24,039 nucleotides of DNA from JAVVEH01 sp032251435. Lineage in GTDB: Bacteria > Verrucomicrobiota > Lentisphaeria > Oligosphaerales > MVZH01. Shown here one piece after another: positions 1 to 5,745 of this stretch (positions are counted from its first letter, which is position 1; each line of letters begins with the position of its first letter). Under the pieces are notes generated by a model that was not told where the DNA came from, made no database searches, and saw nothing but the letters and a program-made list of their open reading frames with translations. The translations under genes were made by a program, and so were the position numbers. Location: assembly GCA_032251435.1 (NCBI GenBank), contig JAVVEH010000057.1:1-24039 (forward strand). Reading direction: 5' to 3'.

Positions 1-24
1 GACGGTCACTTTTAAAACTCTTCA

Positions 25-49
25 TTTTTCTGTCCCCAATTTTTCTGTC
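25..49. repeat. Short direct repeat TTTTTCTGTC, two copies
   Basis: The 10-mer TTTTTCTGTC occurs at 25-34 and again at 40-49, separated by CCCAA. The rest of positions 1-125 is AT-rich and shows no convincing gene. Nothing here says what the repeat does. It may be part of a dispersed repeat or of the tail of an upstream element outside the window. Confidence 0.4.
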
Positions 50-181
50 TAAAAACAGGGAGAGCGAGTCTTGCGCGGCAACGAGCTCTAAATTAGATAA
101 TTAGGAATAATTTCTGTAGAAAATTTTGACAAAACGTAAAAACCGTGAAGGATCACTTGGAATGAAGATGCGGTTCGGCTT

Positions 182-262
182 TCACGTCTTTCACGCTTTC
201 ACGCTGTCACGCCTTCACGCCTTCACGCCTTCACGCTGTCACGCCTTCACGCTGTCACGGGG
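182..262. repeat. Tandem octamer array, about ten units of TCACGCYK
   Basis: Ten consecutive units start with TCACG: one 9-mer at 182-190, then 8-mers from 191 onward (TCACGCTT, TCACGCTG, TCACGCCT three times, TCACGCTG, TCACGCCT, TCACGCTG, and a last degenerate TCACGGGG). The array ends 75 bp before the ilvD start codon. The reverse complement of the unit (CGTGAAGG) occurs once just upstream, at about 144-151, so a hairpin with any unit is possible. A translated frame through it encodes only repeated HAFT-like residues and is not taken as a gene. Confidence 0.85.
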
Positions 263-337
263 AACTTTAAACAGAAAACACCTGTCAACGTCAAAAAAAC
301 GTTTGACACAACGGTTTTTTCCGACAGGACGGTTGAA

Positions 338-2032
338 ATGAATGAAAAATCTCTAAATCGGTATTCATCCCGGATCACTCAGCCCCGCAGTCAAGGCGCC
401 AGTCAAGCCATGTTATATGGGGTCGGCCTGACACCGGAGGACATGGATAAAGCCCAAGTGGGAATCGCCAGCATGTGGTGGGAAGGGAACACCTGCAATA
501 TGCACTTGAATGACTTGGCCGCGGGCGTGAAGGAGGGCGCGGCGGCGGCCGGATTGGTTGGCATGCGGTTCAACACGATCGGTGTCAGTGACGGCATCGC
601 CATGGGAACCGAGGGCATGAGTTACTCTCTGCAATCCAGGGAAATTATCGCCGACTCCATCGAGACGGTTGTGGCCGCGCAATGGTATGACGGCTTGATC
701 GCCATTCCGGGCTGCGACAAAAATATGCCGGGATGCATGATCGCCGCGGGACGCCTGAACCGGCCGACCATCATTGTTTACGGCGGCACGATACGGGCGG
801 GGCGAACCCATTTCGCCGGCAATGAGCAATCCCGGGACATCGTCTCCGCTTTCCAGTCCTACGGGGAATGGCTGACGGGACATATAACGGATGAAGAACG
901 GGCGGAAATTGTCCACTGTAGTTGCCCTGGCCCCGGCGCCTGCGGCGGCATGTACACGGCCAACACCATGGCCGCGGTGATTGAAGCCTTGGGGATGAGC
1001 TTGCCTTATTCGTCGTCAACGCCGGCTGATGATGTGTTGAAAATGGAGGAGTGCCGGGAGGCCGGCCGACGCATGCGGTGGCTTTTGGAGTTGGATTTAA
1101 AACCCCGCGATATCATGACCCGGGCGGCCTTCGAAAACGCCTTGGTGATCCTTATGGCCTTGGGCGGATCGACAAATGCCGTGTTGCATCTCATCGCCAT
1201 GGCCCGAGCGGTCGGGCTGACCTTGACGCTGGATGATTTTCAGACTGTCAGCGACCGGATTCCGTTGCTGGCGGACATGAAGCCCAGCGGCCGCTACGTG
1301 ATGGAGGATCTGCAACGGGCGGGCGGCACACCGGCGGTGATGAAATATTTGCTTGAACAGGGATGGATTGACGGCGATCAAATGACGGTTACGGGAGAGA
1401 CCGTGGCCGAAAACTTGGCCGGAATACCGGGGCTCAGAGACGGACAGGATGTCATTCTTCCCGTGGATAAGCCCATTAAAGCCACGGGGCATATTCAAAT
1501 CCTGCGGGGATCCCTGGCCCCCGACGGCGCTGTGGCGAAAATCACCGGCAAGGAGGGGCTGCGCTTCGCCGGCCCGGCCCGGGTGTTTGACTGCGAGGAG
1601 GATATGCTGCTGGGGCTGGAAAAGGGCAAGATTCAAAAAGGGGATGTGGTCATTATTCGGTATGAAGGGCCCAAAGGCGGACCGGGCATGCCGGAGATGC
1701 TGACCCCGACCAGCGCGATCATGGGAGCGGGACTGGGTAAAGATGTCGCGTTGATCACCGACGGGCGGTTTTCCGGCGGCAGCCATGGCTTTATTGTCGG
1801 GCATGTCACCCCGGAGGCTCAGGAAGGGGGCGCGATCGCCTTGGTGAAAGACGGGGATACCATTCTTATTGACGCGGAAAACAATCTCTTGAATGTGGAC
1901 GTTTCCGCCACCGAATTAAACCAACGGCGGGAGGCGTGGACAATGCCCCCCTATAAGGCGGATACGGGCACGCTGTGGAAGTTTATTAAGAATGTGCGTA
2001 GCGCCTCGGAAGGGTGTGTGACCGACGCGTGA
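338..2032 (+). CDS. ilvD: Dihydroxy-acid dehydratase (IlvD)
   Basis: Dehydrates 2,3-dihydroxy-3-methylbutanoate and 2,3-dihydroxy-3-methylpentanoate to the 2-oxo acids, the shared third step of valine and isoleucine synthesis (cytosolic Fe-S enzyme). The 564-residue product is the normal length for the family. Three conserved Cys motifs are visible: EGNTCNMHL, GCDKNMPGC and GPGACGGMYTANTM. GGSTNAVLHL lies in the middle, and the C-terminal GRFSGGSHGFIVGHV is the substrate and Mg-binding region. An AGGACGG Shine-Dalgarno at 326-332 sets the ATG. No other ilv gene is next to it, so it seems monocistronic here. A TTGACA hexamer at 303-308 has no matching -10 box. The octamer array just upstream is the only odd feature. 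Confidence 0.97.
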   Translation: MNEKSLNRYSSRITQPRSQGASQAMLYGVGLTPEDMDKAQVGIASMWWEGNTCNMHLNDLAAGVKEGAAAAGLVGMRFNTIGVSDGIAMGTEGMSYSLQSREIIADSIETVVAAQWYDGLIAIPGCDKNMPGCMIAAGRLNRPTIIVYGGTIRAGRTHFAGNEQSRDIVSAFQSYGEWLTGHITDEERAEIVHCSCPGPGACGGMYTANTMAAVIEALGMSLPYSSSTPADDVLKMEECREAGRRMRWLLELDLKPRDIMTRAAFENALVILMALGGSTNAVLHLIAMARAVGLTLTLDDFQTVSDRIPLLADMKPSGRYVMEDLQRAGGTPAVMKYLLEQGWIDGDQMTVTGETVAENLAGIPGLRDGQDVILPVDKPIKATGHIQILRGSLAPDGAVAKITGKEGLRFAGPARVFDCEEDMLLGLEKGKIQKGDVVIIRYEGPKGGPGMPEMLTPTSAIMGAGLGKDVALITDGRFSGGSHGFIVGHVTPEAQEGGAIALVKDGDTILIDAENNLLNVDVSATELNQRREAWTMPPYKADTGTLWKFIKNVRSASEGCVTDA

Positions 2033-2161
2033 CCGCCGCCGCGGGGGTTTGGTCATATCGATCCATGCGGGTTAAACGTGAATCGGAGCCCCTGATGTAG
2101 TCACTTTGTGCCACGTTGTCAACATCCGTTTCATCACCATTTGGCAACGTCACCACTAACG

Positions 2162-2178
2162 GGCGGCGGTACGCCGCC
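2162..2178. repeat. Perfect 7-bp GC hairpin
   Basis: GGCGGCG (2162-2168), loop GTA, CGCCGCC (2172-2178). It is not followed by a T-run, so it is not a typical intrinsic terminator of ilvD, which ends 130 bp upstream. Confidence 0.6.
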
Positions 2179-2220
2179 GCTGAAGTGATTGGTTGGCTTC
2201 CATCTTTCCGCCTTTTTTTC

Positions 2221-2291
2221 GTTGTCGTTTTCGTAATCGATCTTCTTCCTTTTCGTGGCCCCCCCCCCGGTTCGATTACGATGACGACAAC
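2221..2291. repeat. 20-bp imperfect inverted repeat with C10 run in the loop
   Basis: The left arm at 2221-2240 and right arm at 2272-2291 (TCGATTACGATGACGACAAC) are complementary at 18 of 20 positions. The 31-nt loop holds ten consecutive C residues (2259-2268). The right arm continues into GACAACGACAACGA. The paired arms suggest a folded RNA or a REP-like element. Confidence 0.65.
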
Positions 2292-2434
2292 CGCTTCGCT
2301 GACAACGACAACGAGCAGGTCGATCAGGTCGCGCCATCTGGCGCTCATCCCATCTCCCAGCAAACGCCACCATCACCAGCGGCTGAAGCGTAGCGGAAGC
2401 CGTCTGGTGCATGGACTGTTTCGAATCCGGTTTT

Positions 2435-2466
2435 TCTCTCGCCAAGGCGCAAAGCCCACAAAGGAA
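2435..2466 (+). repeat. Repeat-like module TCTCGCCAAGGCGCAAAG
   Basis: The stretch resembles, from memory, a dispersed intergenic motif of the form TCTCGC-AAGGCGCAAAG-CGCAAAGA found in many environmental bacteria. The internal GCCAAGGC is near-palindromic. Only one copy is visible in the window, so the assignment rests on recall. Confidence 0.35.
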
Positions 2467-2519
2467 AGTCCGACGTTCAGTTCAGGCATTTGCTTTTTTC
2501 TGTCGTTAGCCTATAGTGT

Positions 2520-2645
2520 TTACGAACCCGGGGTGTCGGTACGGCCGTTGGTGGCGGTCACTTTGAACGTCGCAGCCCCGGGCCTTTCTTTATCAGCATC
2601 GAATCCATCTGAACCCGCTTTGGCGCGAGCGAACTGACGAAACAA
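2520..2645 (-). pseudogene. Possible C-terminal fragment of an unidentified protein
   Basis: The minus strand is open for 41 codons before a TAA at 2520-2522 and is closed upstream by a TGA at 2646-2648. The translation has a protein-like end (GAATFKVTATNGRTDTPGS) with beta-strand-like alternation, as in Ig-like or surface-protein C-termini. It has no start codon with a ribosome site. It could equally be chance or part of a dispersed repeat. Confidence 0.25.
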
Positions 2646-2682
2646 TCAACAGGTCCCCAAACTCCCCTCTTGCCTGCGGATG

Positions 2683-4131
2683 TTATTCTACCCCGCATGG
2701 AGAACCCTGCAACCACATAACCCCTTCGACGGGGTCACCCACATTGGGCGGATCCCCATTCAGAAGGTCAGCGCGTGCGAAAACGGGAATCGAATATTCC
2801 GGCGGCGCGTCCGATTCCGCCAATGATCCGCGCAACATAAGCACATCATACCGCAGAAAGGGTATCCCGTCGAGAGAGACCCTTTCGATCACTGTAGCCG
2901 GGCCATGGAATTCGATGTCATCCACCACCTTGTCCTTCGCTATCATGGAAACAAGGCCTCTCATATCCACGTCCACGTAGGTAATGTCGCCGGGAGTCAG
3001 ATCTGGGTTTTCCTCCAGCATAAGTTCCCGGTGCCATTCCAACAGTTTCCCCTCCGTGATCCGTTTCGTCCCCAGCGTGGTGCGTCCAAGGCAATAGGCA
3101 AGGCCGGCAAGCCTGATGTCGTAAGTCCTTCCGATTCGGTACAGTCCCCGTCGAAGAAAATACGTCGGGTCGAAGAAGCCGATCATTGCCCCCCATTCGG
3201 TTGCGGCCACAATCTGGGCTTCAATGCCGTTCTGCCATTCCAAGACGTCCAGTATCTCCAGGGGGACGGGCGTGCCGAGTGGCAGACTGGGATAGAACGA
3301 CCATACGCTGAGTTCCTTGGCATCCACCGTCTCCTGCGCACCAAGAACCATCAGTTGCAGTTCCTTGCCCTTTGGGAAAGCCATGGCAAACGCCTTGTGC
3401 GGCAATTCCTTGCCGAAAGGGTCGGAGTCGTAGTCGCGGTAGCCAACCACTTCCGCCTCTTCGGTGGTCACGCGGGGAAGCTGCTCCATGGCTTTCTCAA
3501 CATCGCCCAATGCGGCGTCCCAGTGGTCGCCATGCCCCTCCACAGCATTATAGCGCGGCTTGTCCGGTGGGGTATTCATTTCCTTGGCATCGTCTTCCGG
3601 CAAAGGCGGCGGTGGAATTTCGCCGGTCTCCCTGTATTCGGATGGCGTCAGATTGAACAAAATGTGCTCCAGCGCCGCAGGGGCGTATCTTCTCTCCAAT
3701 TTCAGGAGCCGTTTTTCGGCCATGTCCGGCGGCTCATCCGATTCCACCGGAATATGCTGGAAAACCGTCCACCTTTGGTTCCTGTTGTACCGGGCTTCGG
3801 TCTGACCCGGTGCCGTCAAATTCAACCCGGCCCGAACTTGGAAATCGGCGTTGCCGATGAGTTTTTCGATCATGACCAGATCCCCGAAAGGAATCCCGTC
3901 AATGAAATCCTGGTAGGCTTTCCAGGGCAGTGGCTTTGACCGGGAGTACGCATTGAAAAATCTAAATCCCGCTTCCGTTTGTGGATGGGCGGCCAAGTCC
4001 GCGAGGGACACGCCATTTTTGGCCGCGTAAGCGCCCATCGCGTCACGGCGGTCCTGCCATTGGGCGCGGTGCAAGCGAATAAATTCCCAGACTAGATCCC
4101 GCCGGGACGGGAATATGTACGCGTCTTTCAA
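2683..4131 (-). CDS. Conserved-looking hypothetical protein, 482 aa
   Basis: I do not recognise a named family. The chosen start is TTG at 4131-4129, preceded by GGAGAG six bases upstream; the first in-frame ATG is 31 codons later and lacks a comparable ribosome site. There is no signal peptide or membrane segment, so it is probably cytosolic. Residues 1-160 look helical and charged. Residues 170-225 form a Pro- and acid-rich linker (EIPPPPLPEDD). Residues 230-475 look like a folded beta-rich domain containing LEILDVLEWQNGIEAQIVA (291-309), FFDPTYF (319-325) and a terminal NVGDPVEGVMWLQG (463-476) that reads like an OB or S1-type strand-turn-strand. It lies 47 bp downstream of a nucleotidyltransferase pseudogene and of higBA on the same strand, so it may be co-transcribed with them. 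Confidence 0.75.
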   Translation of the reverse strand: MKDAYIFPSRRDLVWEFIRLHRAQWQDRRDAMGAYAAKNGVSLADLAAHPQTEAGFRFFNAYSRSKPLPWKAYQDFIDGIPFGDLVMIEKLIGNADFQVRAGLNLTAPGQTEARYNRNQRWTVFQHIPVESDEPPDMAEKRLLKLERRYAPAALEHILFNLTPSEYRETGEIPPPPLPEDDAKEMNTPPDKPRYNAVEGHGDHWDAALGDVEKAMEQLPRVTTEEAEVVGYRDYDSDPFGKELPHKAFAMAFPKGKELQLMVLGAQETVDAKELSVWSFYPSLPLGTPVPLEILDVLEWQNGIEAQIVAATEWGAMIGFFDPTYFLRRGLYRIGRTYDIRLAGLAYCLGRTTLGTKRITEGKLLEWHRELMLEENPDLTPGDITYVDVDMRGLVSMIAKDKVVDDIEFHGPATVIERVSLDGIPFLRYDVLMLRGSLAESDAPPEYSIPVFARADLLNGDPPNVGDPVEGVMWLQGSPCGVE

Positions 4132-4178
4132 GGTGCTCTCCGTTCAGAGTGATGAAGCCGTGGCAATCCACTCTTTTC

Positions 4179-4781
4179 TCAATGTATTTTGGAGCCGTAT
4201 ATCTCAATCAACAGATCGACGAAAAGTGAATCCAGCGTGGCGGGATCTTTGGTGTGGGGTTGGGGTTGGCTTTCAGGCGCCAGCCGCGACAATTCACCGG
4301 CGACGAAATCGGAGATGGCGGGAATGCGCGGTCCCTGATCGAGCTCATGCCCGGCTGTTTTGCAGGCCAGAAGTCCGTCGATGGCCTGGCGCAGGGACGG
4401 ATCATCGACCAGGCGCTCGACGAGAACCCCGAATTCCGTCGGCACAACGCCGAATCCGCGCTCGATCCACAAGCAGGCCAGAACCGGGCGTAGCACGTAG
4501 AAGTATTTTTTGACCCAGACGGTGTCGCCTTGAAGATACTGCCGGTGATTGCCGCGGGCCATGTGCAGATAGTGGTACATGCAGGAAGCGGGGGCGTAGT
4601 AGGATGGCAGGAGTTCCCGCAGCCGGGCAACCGCCGGGCCAACCTCCCGGTAGACAATCGGTGACTGTAGCCATTCAAGCAGAGGGGGATTGGACTTGCG
4701 AAACAGTTCAAGCGCCTTTGGCAGATCCCAACCCGATATGTCCAGATCGTCGGGCTGGCAGATGCAATCGAGTCTTTTGAC
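4179..4781 (-). pseudogene. N-terminally truncated nucleotidyltransferase (YcgL/RlaP-like, PF10127 type)
   Basis: The frame is open from a TGA at 4784-4782 to the stop at 4181-4179, about 200 codons. It encodes the middle and C-terminal part of the predicted nucleotidyltransferase family related to Bacillus YcgL: GWDLPKALELFRKSNPPLLE, WLQSPIVYRE, YHYLHMARGNHRQYL and KKYFYVLRPVLACLWIERG. Full-length members (about 260 residues, from memory) begin with roughly 70 residues holding the GS-x-YG and DxD catalytic motifs. Those are absent here, and the frame is closed just upstream, so the enzyme should be inactive. An ATG at 4580 could start a 133-residue product lacking even more. The break lies 34 bp after the end of higA, near a GAGTC-AAAA-GACTC inverted repeat (4770-4783). 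Confidence 0.8.
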
Positions 4782-4815
4782 TCATTAGTATCCGCTGATG
4801 CCAGTCTCCGTCCAG

Positions 4816-5109
4816 TCATGCCGCCACCAGTTGCCTGACATGGATCTTCGGGCTGCGCTGTTCCGCCTGCCAAAGATCATACTGAACCTGCTGGTTCAGC
4901 CAGCTCTCCGGAGAGGTGCCGAAGGCTTGTCCCAGGCGGATCGCCATCTCCGGGCTGATTCCGGCCCGGCCGTTGAGAATCGCCGAAAGCGTCTTGCGGG
5001 CGACGCCGAGCGCCTTGGCGGTCTCGGTCACGGAAAGACCCAGCGGATCCAGGCACAGCTCCCGCAAAACTTCGCCCGGATGGGGTGGATTGTGCATTCT
5101 CATAGTCAT
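4816..5109 (-). CDS. higA: HigA-family antitoxin (XRE helix-turn-helix)
   Basis: A 97-residue DNA-binding antitoxin that would neutralise HigB and repress the operon. The N-terminus HNPPHPGEVLRELCLDPLGLS is the typical HigA signature. The helix-turn-helix follows in LSVTETAKALGVARKTLSA and continues to GISPEMAIRLGQAFGTSPESWL. The C-terminal NQQVQYDLWQAEQ is also family-typical. It starts 6 bp after the higB stop with an AGGAG ribosome site overlapping the end of higB, so the two are co-translated. The toxin-first order is characteristic of higBA. The downstream neighbour is the broken nucleotidyltransferase. Confidence 0.93.
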   Translation of the reverse strand: MTMRMHNPPHPGEVLRELCLDPLGLSVTETAKALGVARKTLSAILNGRAGISPEMAIRLGQAFGTSPESWLNQQVQYDLWQAEQRSPKIHVRQLVAA

Positions 5110-5115
5110 CGTCTC

Positions 5116-5394
5116 CTAATGATAGTCCTCGTAGTCAACATCGGCCGCATCCGCGCCGTCAAACACGAAGGTGACGCGCCAGTTCCCGCTCACGGAAACA
5201 GCCCATGCGCCTTTTCTCTTTCCCTTCAACGGGTGCAGCCTGAGTCCGGGAAGGGCCATGTCTTGTGGTGATGTGGAAGCATCGAGGCGGGCAAGTATCA
5301 GCCTGATTCGCTTCTCGTGCTTCGCCTGGATGCCCGCCGTTGTGCCCTTTGTGAAATATTGCTCAAGACCACGATGGCGAAACATCTTTATCAT
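5116..5394 (-). CDS. higB: HigB-family toxin (RelE superfamily mRNA interferase)
   Basis: A 92-residue ribosome-associated endoribonuclease of the RelE/HigB fold. Visible family features are the N-terminal FRHRGLEQYFTKG, the central helix KHEKRIRLILARLDAS, LPGLRLHPLKGKRKGAWAVS, and the strand NWRVTFVFDGADAADVDYEDYH ending the protein (split as NWRVTFVF and VDYEDYH). Length is normal and the frame is intact. Two in-frame ATG codons (5394 and 5385) could start it. Neither has a good Shine-Dalgarno, but the first sits where transcription from the promoter at 5401-5429 would begin, suggesting a leaderless message. It is followed directly by higA. Confidence 0.92.
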   Translation of the reverse strand: MIKMFRHRGLEQYFTKGTTAGIQAKHEKRIRLILARLDASTSPQDMALPGLRLHPLKGKRKGAWAVSVSGNWRVTFVFDGADAADVDYEDYH

Positions 5395-5400
5395 AGCACC

Positions 5401-5429
5401 AATGTAACGCGTAACGTGTCGCGTGTCAA
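5401..5429 (-). promoter_or_regulatory. higBA promoter with tandem 7-bp repeats in the spacer
   Basis: On the minus strand, a perfect -35 TTGACA (5429-5424) is followed by a 17-bp spacer and a -10 TACATT (5406-5401, 4 of 6 consensus). The A of the first higB ATG is the seventh base after the -10 box, so the start site and start codon nearly coincide. From the -35 through the spacer run GACACGC-GACACG and GTTACGC-GTTAC, two pairs of 7-bp direct repeats suited to a repressor operator, presumably for HigA. Confidence 0.7.
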
Positions 5430-5577
5430 ACGCGACTGGACATATCTATGGCCGCTGGAATGGATCGGGCAACTCCGGGTGTTGGGCTTCCCACTCTTTC
5501 TTCGCCGCCATGCACTTTAGATTTCCAGAATGTCCTGCCACGCCACGACGGTTGATTCCCAGCGCCGCGCCCAAGCT

Positions 5578-5745
5578 CTACCAGATGTCCCATGTCCAGA
5601 ATGTGCGGGGATCTTCCGGCTTGACGCGGCCGTCACGGCGACGCTTTTTGACCTCGAAATACCGCGACAGGCCAAAAAGTGTCACGATCAGCCCGTTGAA
5701 ACCCATCACCAAAACGTATTGCATTTCGGGTGACAATTCATCCAT
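5578..5745 (-). CDS. Small single-pass membrane protein, 55 aa, overlapping the restriction gene
   Basis: The ATG at 5745 overlaps the stop of the restriction-methylation gene by 8 nt (ATGGATGA), typical of translational coupling. The product has an acidic N-terminus (MDELSPEMQY), one hydrophobic segment (VLVMGFNGLIVTLFGL) and a basic tail (EVKKRRRDGRVKPED). That fits one membrane span with the tail in the cytosol. No family is recognised. The frame reads on after the TAG at 5580-5578 for another 43 open codons to a second TAG (5448-5446), with protein-like composition ending AAKKEWEAQHPELPDPF. The present end may therefore be a nonsense mutation in a roughly 99-codon gene. It could also be a chance ORF. 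Confidence 0.5.
   Translation of the reverse strand: MDELSPEMQYVLVMGFNGLIVTLFGLSRYFEVKKRRRDGRVKPEDPRTFWTWDIW

Larger units (their letters stand above)
2033..2682. other. Gene-poor interval with hairpins and repeat debris
   Basis: About 650 bp between ilvD and the convergent 482-residue gene. It has ORFs on both strands, but none has a start signal, a recognisable domain or normal composition. It contains a short GC hairpin (2162-2178), a longer inverted repeat around a C10 run (2221-2291), a repeat-like module (2435-2466) and a possible minus-strand gene fragment (2520-2645), each listed separately. The composition suggests accumulated repeat material rather than regulatory DNA of ilvD. Confidence 0.6.

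Noticed and set aside
182..262. Octamer array as a CRISPR
   Set aside because: Units are contiguous 8-mers without spacers and no cas gene is present.
126..341. 71-codon frame upstream of ilvD starting at TTG
   Set aside because: It is encoded mostly by the octamer repeats and overlaps the ilvD start; it has no ribosome site and a repetitive HAFT-like product.
2033..2120. ilvD intrinsic terminator
   Set aside because: There are GC-rich bases after the stop but no stable stem followed by a T-run.
2905..3939. 344-codon plus-strand frame opposite the 482-residue gene
   Set aside because: No domain, no ribosome site, unusual composition; the minus-strand gene has the better start and protein-like sequence. 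Long antisense frames are common at this GC content.
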